DNA from: Kitasatospora fiedleri
Lineage (GTDB): Bacteria; Actinomycetota; Actinomycetes; Streptomycetales; Streptomycetaceae
Reading direction: 5' to 3'
Length of the DNA stretch: 64,000 bases
Assembly (NCBI RefSeq): GCF_948472415.1
Contig: NZ_OX419519.1
Span: 2,232,001 to 2,296,000, forward strand
The notes under the pieces were generated by a model. It did no database searches and was not told where the DNA came from. It was given only the letters and a program-made list of their open reading frames with translations. Each line of letters begins with the position of its first letter. Within the stretch, counting starts at the first letter, position 1. Both the position numbers and the translations under genes were made by a program. Below are positions 44,688-56,200 of this stretch, piece after piece.

Positions 44688-46814
44688 TCAGCCGCGCCAG
44701 GTGTCGTTCAGCGTGATCCGGCCGGTGGCCGGGACGGTCGCGGTGCGGTTGGCGCCGCTCTCCCAGGTGACGTTCCCGGCGGCGTCCTTGCGGATGTACT
44801 TGTACTGGATCGCGGTGCCCGCGCCGAGCGCCACGTCCAGCTTCCACACCGGGTAGGCGGCGGCGGAGAGCGGCAGCGCCTTCGCGGTGTCCCAGCCGCC
44901 CAGCCCGGCCGCGTCGCCGACCAGGTAGACGTTCTGGCCGACCGCGGTGGTGGCGTTGACCGCGAAGGAGGCGCCGGAGCCGGTCGGCGGGGAGGCGGAC
45001 GCCGAGGTCGACGGGGAGGCGGTGGCGGCGGCGCACGGGTCGCCGCTGCCGACCGCGCCGTCCTTGACGGTGATGCTGCCGGTGCCCAGGGCGTAGTTGC
45101 CGCCGCCGTTGTTGTCCCAGGTGCCGTTGCCGTTGTTGAAGGTGGTGGCGAGGCCGGTGGCACCGCCCAGGCCGACGGTCTTCTTCACCCAGCCGGTGCA
45201 GGCCGCGTCCATGGCCACGCCGGGGACGGTGGTCCAACTGCCGCCGTTGGGCGCGTAGTGCAGGTCGTAGGCCGACCAGTTCCGGTCCGTCGAGTAGAAG
45301 ACGGTGGCGCTGTTGCCGCCGGTCGGCGAGGCCGACGCGGAGGCGGACGGCGAGGCGGAGGGGGTGGGGGCGGGCGTGGCGCCGTTGCCGCCGGCGCCGA
45401 CGTACAGGGCGACCGCGTCGCCCGCGCCGACGGTGGCGGTGAACCTGCCGTCCGCGCCGACGGTGTAGGTCGGGCCGGTGCAGCCGCCGCCGTTCACCGG
45501 GTCGCCGTGCTGGACGTCGCAGTAGACGCCGGCCGGCAGCGAGGTCTGGAAGGTCCGGGTGAGCGCGCCGGACTCGCGGTTGATCGCCACGTAGCCCTTG
45601 TCGCCGCGGCCGAAGGCGATCGCGTTGTTGTCGTTGGACCACCAGTCGGTCATGCCGGTGCCGGAGACCGCGTTGCGGAAGCCGACCATGTTGGCGACCT
45701 GGCGCCAGGCGTGGGTGCAGTTCCAGCCGTCCTGGTAGCAGGCGTTGACGGTGCCGCCGTTGGGCGGGCCGTCGTCGTTGCCGCCGAAGGCGTAGCCGGA
45801 GTAGACGTTCGGCGAGCCGTAGGGGTCGGCCAGCAGGAAGACGTTGGCCAGCGTGTAGGCGGAGCCGTACGCGTAGGTCAGGGTCGAGCCGTTGCGCTCG
45901 GTGTCCCAGTTGTCGACGAAGGTGCGGGCCTGGGCGGAGCCGAGCAGGCCGCTGCCCCAGCTCTGCAGGTCGGAGATCCGCCCGCCGTTGAAGGCGCTCT
46001 TGAGCCAGGTCGCGGAGCGGAACTCGTCCACGTCGCCGTTGCCGGTGTACTCGCCGGGCTGGACGGCCTCGCCCGCGCCGTAGATGACCTCCTGCACCCA
46101 GTAGGCGTTCGGGTTGCTCACCTTGGACTTGATCGCGGCCAGGTCGCTCGCGGCGATGTGCTTGGCGGCGTCGATCCGGAAGCCGTCGACGCCCAGGGAC
46201 AGCAGGTCGTTCAGGTAGTCGGCGATGGTCTGCTGAACGTAGCCGGAGCCGGTGTTCAGGTCGGCGAGGCCGACCAGCTCGCAGTTCTGCACGTTGGAGC
46301 GGTCGCCGTAGTTGCTGATCGACGTCCGGCAGGAGTGGAAGTCCTGGTCCTGGTAGTAGCCCGGGTAGGTGTACTTGCCGTACGCGGTGCCGCCGGTGCC
46401 GGTGCCGCTGCCCGCGCTCATGTGGTTGATCACCGCGTCGGCGATCACCTTGACGCCCGCGGCGTGGCAGGTGCCGACCATGCGCTGGAACGAGGCGCGG
46501 TCGCCGAGCCGGCCGGCGATCCGGTAGCTGACGGGCTGGTAGGAGGTCCACCACTGGGCGCCCTGGATGTGCTCCTCGGCCGGGGAGACCTCGACGGAGC
46601 CGTAGCCCTTGGGGCCGAGCGTGTCGGTGCACGCCTTGGCCACCGAGTCGAACTTCCACTCGAACAGGGTGGCGGTGACGTCCTTGCCGCCGGGCGGGGT
46701 GGCGGTGGCGGCGGGCGCGAGCGAGAGCCCGGCGCCGGCCGAGAGGCCGAGCGCCGCGAGCGCGGTGGCGGCGGCGGCGAGGCGCCGGCCGCCGAGGGGG
46801 GCGGAGAGGGGCAA
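44688..46814 (-). CDS. Secreted alpha-amylase (GH13) with CBM25- and CBM20-like starch-binding domains
   Basis: 708 residues, exported endo-acting amylase. A long signal peptide (~1-39, ending ATATP) leads into the GH13 barrel: [22 protein letters not shown] (nucleophile Asp ~215) and WVQEVIYG (acid Glu ~242), a pattern common in actinobacterial GH13_32 enzymes. Ser/Pro/Ala linkers separate a CBM25-like module (~500-600, [17 protein letters not shown]...[16 protein letters not shown]) and a C-terminal CBM20 (~605-708, [14 protein letters not shown]...IQYKYIRK). The start is TTG with AGGAG seven bases upstream. A direct-repeat operator-like region lies ~145 bp upstream. Confidence 0.92.
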   Translation of the reverse strand: MPLSAPLGGRRLAAAATALAALGLSAGAGLSLAPAATATPPGGKDVTATLFEWKFDSVAKACTDTLGPKGYGSVEVSPAEEHIQGAQWWTSYQPVSYRIAGRLGDRASFQRMVGTCHAAGVKVIADAVINHMSAGSGTGTGGTAYGKYTYPGYYQDQDFHSCRTSISNYGDRSNVQNCELVGLADLNTGSGYVQQTIADYLNDLLSLGVDGFRIDAAKHIAASDLAAIKSKVSNPNAYWVQEVIYGAGEAVQPGEYTGNGDVDEFRSATWLKSAFNGGRISDLQSWGSGLLGSAQARTFVDNWDTERNGSTLTYAYGSAYTLANVFLLADPYGSPNVYSGYAFGGNDDGPPNGGTVNACYQDGWNCTHAWRQVANMVGFRNAVSGTGMTDWWSNDNNAIAFGRGDKGYVAINRESGALTRTFQTSLPAGVYCDVQHGDPVNGGGCTGPTYTVGADGRFTATVGAGDAVALYVGAGGNGATPAPTPSASPSASASASPTGGNSATVFYSTDRNWSAYDLHYAPNGGSWTTVPGVAMDAACTGWVKKTVGLGGATGLATTFNNGNGTWDNNGGGNYALGTGSITVKDGAVGSGDPCAAATASPSTSASASPPTGSGASFAVNATTAVGQNVYLVGDAAGLGGWDTAKALPLSAAAYPVWKLDVALGAGTAIQYKYIRKDAAGNVTWESGANRTATVPATGRITLNDTWRG

Positions 46815-47136
46815 GGGAGCACTCCTGGGGGAAGCCCGGGCCGCGGACGCGGGTCGCGGAACGGGGGGCGGCGGGGTGGGGGCCGCGACGGCGGGGGTGG
46901 TGCCGTCAGTGCGACGGGTGGAGGGTCGCTACTGCAAGTCCCTGCAAACTCGTTGAAACTTGCTGGAAATTTGCAGTGGCATGACCATAGGGTCCGCCCG
47001 GACGGCCGTCAAGGGAGGCTGCGGGCCCCTGCGGACGAGAAAGCCGGCGGGAGAACGGACGGGGAAAACGGATGCGTCGGTCCGCCGCTGACGGTTCGTC
47101 AGCGGCGGACCGGCGCGGGCCCGGAGCCCCGGGAGG
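46815..47136. other. Control region upstream of the amylase gene
   Basis: 322 bp, the only AT-rich island nearby. It holds several TTGCAG/CTTGC repeats (46931-46976), of which 46959-46976 is the best match to the pullulanase site. Confidence 0.6.
46959..46976. promoter_or_regulatory. Starch-regulon operator-like motif (amylase)
   Basis: On the minus strand it reads CTGCAAATTTCCAGCAAG; compare CTGCAAGATGTTTCAGCAAG at 58807-58826. Streptomyces amylase genes have related direct repeats recognised by the LacI-type repressor MalR; assignment to MalR is by analogy. Confidence 0.5.
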
Positions 47137-48309
47137 TCAGCCCAGCTGCCGCTCGATCAGGTCACAGGCGCGGGCGGTGCCGCCCTCGGACTTCGCCCGC
47201 GCGCTCAGCTCGCGCGAGCGGGCCGCGACCGCCGGGTCCGCGACCAGCTCGGCCAGCGCCGAGCGGAGCGCCCGCGGCGTCGCGTCCGCGGTGTCGATCC
47301 GGCGGGCCACGCCGAGCTCGACCAGCCGGTCGGCGTTCATGAACTGCTCGGCGGCCTGCGGCACCGCGATCATCGGCACCCCGGCCAGCAGGCCCTCCCC
47401 GCAGCCGCCCATCCCGGCGTGCGTGACGAAGGCGTCGGCCTGCTCCAGCACCGCCCGCTGCGGCAGCCAGGGGTGCACCTCGACCCCGGCCGGGATCTCC
47501 CCCAGCTCCGCCGGGTCGGTGTGCCGGCCGATCTGCAGCACCAGGTGCCAGCCGGGCAGGTCGCCGAAGGCGGCCAGGCAGTTGCGGTAGAACTCCGGCT
47601 GCCGGGTGAACGCCGAGCCCAGCGACACCAGCAGCACCTTCTCGGCCCCGGCCGGGCGCTGCCAGCCGCCCTGCTCGGCCCGCAGGTCGAAGCACGGGCC
47701 GACGAAGTCCACCGCCTTCCGGTCGACCCGGTCGGCGTGCGGCTGCATCGCCTCGGTGATCATGGCGACGGCCCGGGCCGGGCGGCCGGAGAAGTCGTCC
47801 ACGTCGGTCGTGGTGGCGCCGCTGCCGGCCAGCCACTCGGCGAAGCGGGCGAAGTAGGCGTCCGCCCCCGGGAGGCCGCGCAGGTGGGCGCCGACCTCCT
47901 CCCGGTACCCCTCCCAGCCGACCAGCGTCGGCGAGAGCTGGACGACCGGCCGGCCCTGCGCCTCGGCGAGCGCCCGGGCCGCGTAGGCGCCGATGTCGTA
48001 CAGGTAGAGGTCGGCCGGGTCGGCGTCGTAGTGGGCGCGCAGCCGGGGCAGCACGGCGATCGCGTCCTCCAGGAAGACGCGCATGGCGCCGATCGCGTCC
48101 GCCGGCCAGTCGTGGTCGGCGACCGGGAGGGTGGAGGGGTAGGGGACGAGCTCGGCGCCGGTGGGGGCGATCAGCTCGGCGACGGCGGGGTCGTTGGCGT
48201 ACGTCACCCGGTGGCCGCGGGCCACGAGTTCGCGGATCACTTCGAGGCTGGGGCGGACGTGGCTGACGGCCGGGATGCCGACCATGGCGATGTGGGCACG
48301 ACGGCTCAT
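47137..48309 (-). CDS. Macrolide-type glycosyltransferase (GT1, OleD/Mgt-like)
   Basis: 390 residues. Closely follows the macrolide-inactivating UDP-glucosyltransferase family: HIAMVGIPAVSHVRPSLEVIRELVARGHRVTYA at the N-terminus, GGWQRPAGAEKVLLVSLGSAFT, and the donor-binding signature from WLPQRAVLEQADAFVTHAGMGG. It would glycosylate macrolides or other phenolics in the cytoplasm. The ribosome site is weak. A leaderless nine-codon ORF lies 122 bp upstream, which hints at translation-coupled control as seen for other macrolide-resistance genes. Confidence 0.9.
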   Translation of the reverse strand: MSRRAHIAMVGIPAVSHVRPSLEVIRELVARGHRVTYANDPAVAELIAPTGAELVPYPSTLPVADHDWPADAIGAMRVFLEDAIAVLPRLRAHYDADPADLYLYDIGAYAARALAEAQGRPVVQLSPTLVGWEGYREEVGAHLRGLPGADAYFARFAEWLAGSGATTTDVDDFSGRPARAVAMITEAMQPHADRVDRKAVDFVGPCFDLRAEQGGWQRPAGAEKVLLVSLGSAFTRQPEFYRNCLAAFGDLPGWHLVLQIGRHTDPAELGEIPAGVEVHPWLPQRAVLEQADAFVTHAGMGGCGEGLLAGVPMIAVPQAAEQFMNADRLVELGVARRIDTADATPRALRSALAELVADPAVAARSRELSARAKSEGGTARACDLIERQLG

Positions 48310-48430
48310 GCGGAGAGCACCTGCTTCCGGTTCTACGGGGCGTGGACAGGACACCGCACCACCGGGGCGCCGCGGAGGGGCGCGCACGGGCGGGCGGGAC
48401 GCGTGGGCTCGGGGCGCTGCCCCGGCCGCG

Positions 48431-48460
48431 TCAGCCGTAGATCTGGTGGAAGGAGGACAT
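48431..48460 (-). CDS. Putative leader peptide (9 residues) upstream of the macrolide glycosyltransferase
   Basis: Frame MSSFHQIYG then TGA. The ATG lies six bases after a TAGTGT -10 on the same strand, so transcription would begin at or near the start codon. It is too short to judge by codon bias. A short GGGGC/GCCCC hairpin follows at 48411-48423. Confidence 0.4.
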   Translation of the reverse strand: MSSFHQIYG

Positions 48461-48466
48461 GCCGGG

Positions 48467-48472
48467 ACACTA
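48467..48472 (-). promoter_or_regulatory. Candidate -10 element for the leaderless leader ORF
   Basis: Minus-strand TAGTGT, six bases before the leader ATG. No good -35 was seen at 17-18 bp. Confidence 0.4.
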
Positions 48473-48565
48473 ACCCGGAACCGGTCGGGCCGCACGCGAA
48501 TTACCGCGCGCGCCCGACCTCGGGGCACCGCAACGCCCTTGAGAAGCAAGCGGATTGACCGATCG

Positions 48566-50229
<1,664 letters not shown>

Positions 50230-50264
50230 GCGGGGAGTGTCGCCGGGCCGGATTTCGGGCCGCC

Positions 50265-50289
50265 GTCACGGGTGTTTCGACGGTGTTTC
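50265..50289. promoter_or_regulatory. GlnR-like binding site upstream of amtB
   Basis: Minus-strand GAAAC-n6-GAAAC (50289-50285 and 50278-50274) preceded by GTGAC (50269-50265). GlnR boxes are built from GTnAC and GAAAC half-sites with six-base spacing, and amtB is a classical GlnR target; half-site order here is not fully canonical. Confidence 0.6.
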
Positions 50290-50412
50290 GTGTTGCCCGG
50301 GGGTTTCCGGAATCTCACCGCCCGGACACCCGGCCGGGCCGCGCCGGGAGCGGGCGCGCCGGTGCCCGGCGGCCGCTGGTGCGGCCGCCGGGCAGCGGTG
50401 GGTGCGGGTGCG

Positions 50413-52767
50413 TCAGCTGGTCTGGATCGCGGTGTCGTCGATCACGAAGGAGGTCTGCAGCGAGGAGTCCTCGACCGCGTTGAACTTCACCGTGACGGTC
50501 TGGCCCGCGTAGGCCGACAGGTTGATGCTCTTCTGGGTGTAGCCGGTGGCCTTGTCGAGGTTGGAGTACGAGGCGACCGAGGTGCCGTTGACGGTGACGG
50601 TCAGCTTGTCGTACGCGGTGGAGGTGGTGGTCTCCGCGGTGTCGACGTGCAGCCAGTAGCTCAGCGTGGCGGAGCAGCCGGCCGGGATGGTGACGGTCTG
50701 GGTGATGCTGTCGGTGTGGGCGGAGCCGTAGCCGTCCAGCCAGGCCTTCCAGGAACCGCTGTGGGCGGCCTGCGAGGTGGAGTTGTTGACCACGCCGGAG
50801 GTGGCGGTCCAGGGGCTGGCGGTGCCGGTCTCGAAGCCGGGGTTGCCGAGCAGCTGGGCCGGGGTGCAGCCGGTGCCGCCGCCGGAGGTGACGGTCCAGG
50901 TGAAGGAGGCGGTGCCGGTCTTGTTGGCGGCGTCCTTGGCGGTGACGGTCACGTTGTAGGTGCCGGCCGCGGTGGCGGTGCCGGTGATCTTGCCGGTGGA
51001 GGCGTTGATCGACAGGCCGGTGGGCAGGCCGGTGGCCGAGTAGGTCAGCGGCGCGGTGCCGCCGGTGGCCGCGATCTGCAGGTTGACCGAGCCGTTCAGC
51101 GCGGTCGACTGGTTGCCGGGGCTGGTGACGGTCGGCCCGCCGGTGCTGGGCAGCGAGCCGACGTTGACGGCGGCCCAGGCGGTGGCGGTGGCGTTGTACT
51201 CGGCGGAGCCGGCGCCGTACAGGTCGGTGGCGGCGGAGAGCATGCCGGCCCGGGCGCTGGCGTAGTTGGTGGTGGAGGTCCAGTACGTGGTCAGTGCCCG
51301 GTACCAGATCGCCGCGGCCTTGTCCCGGCCGATGCCGGTGACGGTGATGCTGTTGACGGTGGGCGAGTTGTAGCTGACGCCGTTGATGGTCTTGGCGCCG
51401 CTGCCCTCGGCCAGCAGGTAGAAGGCGTGGTTGCCGACGCCGGACGAGTAGTGGACGTCCTTGTTGCCGACGGTGGAGGACCAGCTGTCGGCGGAGGAGC
51501 CGTCCTTGGAGGGCTTGTCCATGTAGCGCAGCGGCGTGCCGTCGCCGTTGATGTTGATCAGCTCGCCGATCAGGTAGTCCGGGTTGTCGGTGGGCAGGTT
51601 CGCGTAGAACTCGACCATCGTGCCGAACACGTCCGAGGTGGACTCGTTCAGGCCGCCGGACTCGCCCGAGTAGTTCAGGCCCGCGGTGTTGGAGGTGACG
51701 CCGTGCGTCATCTCGTGGCCCGCGACGTCGAGTTCGGTCAGCGGGTGGGTGTTGCCCGAGCCGTCGCCGTAGGTCATGCAGAAGCAGCTGTCGTCCCAGA
51801 ACGCGTTGACGTAGTTGCTGCCGTAGTGGACCCGGCTGTACGCGCCGACGCCGTCGTTGCGGATGCCGTTGCGGCCGAAGGTGTTCTTGTAGTAGTCCCA
51901 GGTGGACGCGACGCCGTAGTGGGCGTCGACGGCCGCGGACTCCTTGTTGGAGACGGTGCCGTCGCCCCAGGTGTCGGTGGTCTTCGAGTACAGCGTGCCG
52001 GTGCCGCTGGTCCCGTTGTTCAGGTTGGTGGTGTACATGTTGCCGCGGGTCGGGTCCTTGAGCTGGTAGTTGGAGCCCGACTGCGAGGTGCCGAGGGTGA
52101 CGTTGCCGACGAAGACGCCGTTGCCGGTGCCGGTCTCGATGCCCTCCCACTTCTGGATCACGTCGCCGGTGGTGGCGTCGGTGACCACGTGGAGCTTGCT
52201 CGGGGTGCCGTCCTCCTGGACGCCGGAGACCACGGTCTCCCAGGCCAGCCGCGGGCTGTTGTCGGCGGCCCAGACCACCAGGCGGGGCGCGGTCTCCAGG
52301 GCGGAGCCGGACTGGGCGGCCAGCGCGGTGGCCTGGCCCTTGGCGGCGGCGAGCTTGGGGGTGGTGGACAGGCCGGTCAGCGTGGCCGAGGAGGCCCGGT
52401 CGACGCTCTTGGTGGTGCCGTTGGCGGCCTGGTGGACGATCAGGTCGCCGCCGAGCACCGGGAGTCCGTTGTAGGTCCGCTCGTAGCGGAAGTGCTGGGT
52501 GCCGTCGGCGTCCTTGGACGCGTCCTTGACCACGAGCTTCTCGGCCGAGCCCAGGCCCAGGTCCTGGGCGAACGTCGCCGAGCGGCTGCTCGCGTCGGAG
52601 AGCAGCTGGGCGTGGCCGGCCACCGCCTGCTGGGAGGCGACCTGGCCGGTCTGGGAGGGGGCGGCGGGGGCGGCCTGGGCCACCGCCACCGGGATCGCGG
52701 TCACCAGTAGGGCGGTGGTGGCCGCGAGGGCGGCCATGCTCACGCGGGCATGCGTGCGGCGAGACAT
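50413..52767 (-). CDS. Secreted thermolysin-like metalloprotease (peptidase M4)
   Basis: 784 residues. The start is ATG 52767 with AAAGGAG six bases upstream. Order: signal peptide (~1-32), FTP/PepSY propeptide, M4 catalytic domain with HEMTH (~351-355) and the third zinc ligand Glu (~375) in GGLNESTSD. A He_PIG/Ig-like module (LTYSATGLPTGLSINASTGKITGT) comes next, then a C-terminal beta-sandwich (NPGFETGTASPWTATSG) like proprotein or carbohydrate-binding jelly rolls. It acts outside the cell as an endopeptidase. The 5' leader is long (>200 nt) with strong predicted stems. Confidence 0.92.
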   Translation of the reverse strand: MSRRTHARVSMAALAATTALLVTAIPVAVAQAAPAAPSQTGQVASQQAVAGHAQLLSDASSRSATFAQDLGLGSAEKLVVKDASKDADGTQHFRYERTYNGLPVLGGDLIVHQAANGTTKSVDRASSATLTGLSTTPKLAAAKGQATALAAQSGSALETAPRLVVWAADNSPRLAWETVVSGVQEDGTPSKLHVVTDATTGDVIQKWEGIETGTGNGVFVGNVTLGTSQSGSNYQLKDPTRGNMYTTNLNNGTSGTGTLYSKTTDTWGDGTVSNKESAAVDAHYGVASTWDYYKNTFGRNGIRNDGVGAYSRVHYGSNYVNAFWDDSCFCMTYGDGSGNTHPLTELDVAGHEMTHGVTSNTAGLNYSGESGGLNESTSDVFGTMVEFYANLPTDNPDYLIGELININGDGTPLRYMDKPSKDGSSADSWSSTVGNKDVHYSSGVGNHAFYLLAEGSGAKTINGVSYNSPTVNSITVTGIGRDKAAAIWYRALTTYWTSTTNYASARAGMLSAATDLYGAGSAEYNATATAWAAVNVGSLPSTGGPTVTSPGNQSTALNGSVNLQIAATGGTAPLTYSATGLPTGLSINASTGKITGTATAAGTYNVTVTAKDAANKTGTASFTWTVTSGGGTGCTPAQLLGNPGFETGTASPWTATSGVVNNSTSQAAHSGSWKAWLDGYGSAHTDSITQTVTIPAGCSATLSYWLHVDTAETTTSTAYDKLTVTVNGTSVASYSNLDKATGYTQKSINLSAYAGQTVTVKFNAVEDSSLQTSFVIDDTAIQTS

Positions 52768-52915
52768 GCGGGACTCCTTTACCGACCGTCGCGGGGTCAC
52801 GAGCGGTGGAGAGAATCTGGCCGCGGTTGCGGCGCAGCGGGGGCCCCTGCCGCCGGTTCGCGGCGCGGGGTGCGGTGCACGTACGCGGTACCGGGCACGT
52901 GGGGTACGCGTGCCG

Positions 52916-52985
52916 GGCTGCGGCCGCCGGAGTCCTGGGGAGGGTTCCACCGGCGGGGGTTGGGGCTACCTGTCGCTCCGCAGCC
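52916..52985 (-). ncRNA. Candidate structured 5' leader (possible riboswitch or regulatory RNA)
   Basis: Outer stem: 52916-52923 with 52978-52985 (8 bp, perfect). Inner stem: 52924-52930 with 52950-52956 (7 bp, perfect), stacked directly on the outer stem. On the transcript the single-stranded parts include GGAACCC and GACAGGUAGCCCC. No riboswitch class was recognised with confidence; c-di-AMP was considered. Confidence 0.35.
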
Positions 52986-53161
52986 GGGGGAATCCTGGCA
53001 GCAAACACCTCGTGAATGACAGATGCATGCCACGGATTGACTGATTAATGACCGCGCCCCGGTCCGGTCAACGGCCGCCCATGGTCCGGTAGATGGGACG
53101 CATTCGAGAAGGTCCATGCCAAACATCGCCGTGCGGCGTCGATTTTCGGCCAACGCGGGAC

Positions 53162-53187
53162 GGGGCCCCACCCGGAGGTGAGGCCCC
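53162..53187. terminator. Hairpin terminator after the pullulanase gene
   Basis: Arms 53162-53172 and 53177-53187 pair over 11 positions with one mismatch, loop CGGA, 20 bp past the stop. Confidence 0.65.
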
Positions 53188-53206
53188 TGTTACCGCTGGG
53201 AAACCA

Positions 53207-56200
53207 TCAGTTCTGGACGAACACCGCCACCGTCCGGCCCGGCACCGTGAAGGTCCCCGAGGCCGGGTCGAAAGCTGCCCGCTTGACCACCGGGTCACTG
53301 CCCCCCGCCTGTACCCCGTGCAGCTGCTGCCGGCTGCCGCGCAGGCCCGCCACGGTCTGGGTCTGCGCGGTCGGGGTGGCGTTGAAGACCACCGTGAGGC
53401 CCTTCTCGGCGCCCTTCAGCCCGGTGCCGTCCAGGTGCATGGTGATCACGCCCGGGTTCTCCCCGGCGGTGCCGGACAGCGGGAAGGACAGCCGGCGCTG
53501 CACCTCCGCCGAGGTGGGCAGCGCGAACAGCGGCGAGGACCGGCGGATCTTCAGGAACTGCTGGTAGATCGCGGTGGAACCGGCCGTCGCGTTGCAGTCC
53601 GCCCGCAGCGCCGGATCGGCCAGCAGCTGCTTGGCGCGGTCCCACATCTCCTTGTTGTCGGCCGCCATCGGCAGGCCCCGGCCCCAGCCGTTGCCCTGCC
53701 GGCAGTCCCAGGAGATCGCGTTGAACCAGTCGCCGGAGTCGAAGGAGTTGGCGTCCAGCGACTTGGAGCGCAGCAGGTCGCTGCCGGCCTGGGCGAAGCC
53801 CGGGCCCTGGCTCAGCGCGGTCAGCGACAGGCCCAGCGCCTGCATCCGGGCCCGGTCGGCGGGCGAGGTGCCCTGCGGGAGCTTGAACGCCAGCGCGTCG
53901 TACAGGTCCGCGTTGTCGTGCGCGTCCAGGTACTCGACGGCCTCGCCGGGGTTGGCCGCGTAGCCGGTCGGCGCGCCGTTGTAGTCCACGCCGGCGCCGG
54001 TGACGGCCTTCCCGGCGGTGTCGGTGAACCGGTATCCGGCCAGGTTGCCGGTCAGGCCGACCTTGATCTGGTCCATCTGGTGCAGCAGCCGGGCCTGCTG
54101 CTCGGCCGGGGTGCCGTTGTCCGCCGAGCCGTTCGGGTCGGTGAACAGGCCGGAGGCGAAGCCCTGCTGCGCGGCCGAGGAGAGCTGGTAGTTGCCGCCG
54201 CGGCCGGCGTCCCGCATCCGGTCGTTGAAGGTGGCGATGCCGGTGCCGGCCATGTTGGCCTGGGTGGCCTGGACGAACCGGGCGTCGTTGGCGACGGTGC
54301 CGAAGTTCCAGCCCTCGCCGTACAGGAAGACGTTCTTCCCGTCGACGCCGTCCTTCTGCGGGGTCAGCCCGCGCAGCGCCGCCTGCACGTCCAGCATGGT
54401 CGACTTCGGGTCCAGGCCCATCAGGTCGAACCGGAAGCCGTCCACCCGGTACTGCTTGGCCCAGCCCACCACCGAGTCGACGACCAGCTTGTTCATCATG
54501 GCGTGCTCGGGCGCGGTGTCGGCGCAGCAGGAGTCGGTGGTGACCTTGCCGCTGTCGCTCAGCCGCTGGTAGTAGCCGGGGACGACCTTGTCCAGCACCG
54601 ACCTGTCGTCCTGCCCGGCCGCCGCGGTGTGGTTGTAGACCACGTCCAGCACCACCCGCAGGCCCGCCTCGTGCATCGCCTGCACCATCTCGCGGAACTG
54701 CACGGTGCGCGCCGTCCCGTTCGGGTCGGTGGCGTAGGACCCCTCGGGCACGTTGTAGTGCAGCGGGTCGTAGCCCCAGTTGTAGGCGTCGTCGGCCTGC
54801 ACCGCGGCCACGCACTCCTGCTGCTTGTCCGAGTCGGCGGGCAGCGCGGCCAGGTCGCAGGCCGGGAGCTTCTGCTCGGCCCGGTTCTCCCGGATGGTGG
54901 CGATGTCGAAGGTCGGCAGCAGGTGAACGGTCGTCACCCCGGCCGCGGCGAGCTCCTTCAGGTGCTGCATGCCCGCGGACGTCGACCGGGTGAACGCCAG
55001 GTAGGTGCCCCGCTCGTCGGCCGGCACGGTGGCGTCGGCGGCCGAGAAGTCCCGCACGTGCAGTTCCTGGATCTGCTGCTTCACCGCCGGGACGGGCTCC
55101 GGGCTGCGGTGCCGGTCCCAGCCCTCGGGCTTGGTGGCCGCCGAGGACAGGTCGGCGACCAGGCTGCGCTTCGAATCCGTCGACAGCGCGGTCGAGTACG
55201 GGTCGGTGACGGTGTTCACCACGTTCCGCCCGACGCTCGGCGCCCACACCTTCACCTGGTACAGGTAGTACGTGCCGTCCAGCTCGTCGGCGTCCCTGGT
55301 CAGCGACCAGACCCCCGACGCCGCGTCGCGCTTCAGCGGGACGGTCCTGGCCGTGCCGCCGGTGGCCTTGTCGAACAGCTGCACCGACACGTCGGTCGCG
55401 GTCGGCGCCCACAGCGAGAGCGTCACCTTGCGCTCGTCGCGGCCGAACCAGCCGTGGCCCTTCTGCACCGAGTACACCGGGCCGAGCTGGGCGGAGGCCG
55501 CCTTCGCCGCGTACAGGTCGTCCAGCACGCCGGGGGTCTGCACGCCGGTGGCGGCCAGCGCCGCGCCGTTCGGCAGGTGCTCGGTGAACAGCAGTTGGCC
55601 GCGCAGCGCGTCGGTGGTCCGGCCGGCGTCGCGCGGGTCGACGGTGAACGCCCGGTACCCGGCCAGGTGCGGGAACTTCGCCTTCTGGGCGTCGGTGAGG
55701 CCGGCGGCCGGGTTCAGCCTGATCCAGTGGCCGGGCCCGGAGAGCACGCCCCGGTCGACGCTCAGCCCGCCCGCCGGGTCGTAGACCAGCTGGGCGCTGG
55801 TGCCGCCCTTCAACTGGGCGTCCGCCGCACCGTAGTTCGCGGGCACCACCACGGTCCTCGCGTCGATCCACTGGGCCTTCGCCGAGCCCGGGTCGAGCTG
55901 CGAGGAGGTGCCGGCGCTCTGCGGCAGCAGGTGGCCCTCCTGCCCGCCGATGATCCAGACCTCCCGGCCGGAGGTGGCGAAGTCCAGCGACTGGTCCTGC
56001 GGCAGGTCCTTGTCGCCGCCGTTGTGGATGATGTAGCTGAGGCTGGTCGCGCCCTCGGCCAGCGGCACCTCGAAGACCGCGCCGAACGCGTCCTGCCGGG
56101 CCGGCACCAGCGGGCTGCCCCAGTCGGTCGGGGTGGCCGCGCCGGTCCAGTCGTGCAGGCCCCAGCCGGTGTAGTTCCCGTCGGCCCGCCGGTAGTGGAT

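Larger units (their letters stand above)
52768..53206. other. Leader and intergenic region upstream of the M4 gene
   Basis: 439 bp. The part nearest the M4 gene forms nested stems (52916-52985). The distal part (52990-53110) is AT-richer and probably carries the promoter. A terminator for the pullulanase gene lies at 53162-53187. No gene seen. Confidence 0.5.

Noticed and set aside
52820..52990. c-di-AMP (ydaO-type) riboswitch for the M4 leader
   Set aside because: Only loose matches to its conserved segments could be found by eye; kept as an unclassified structured leader instead.
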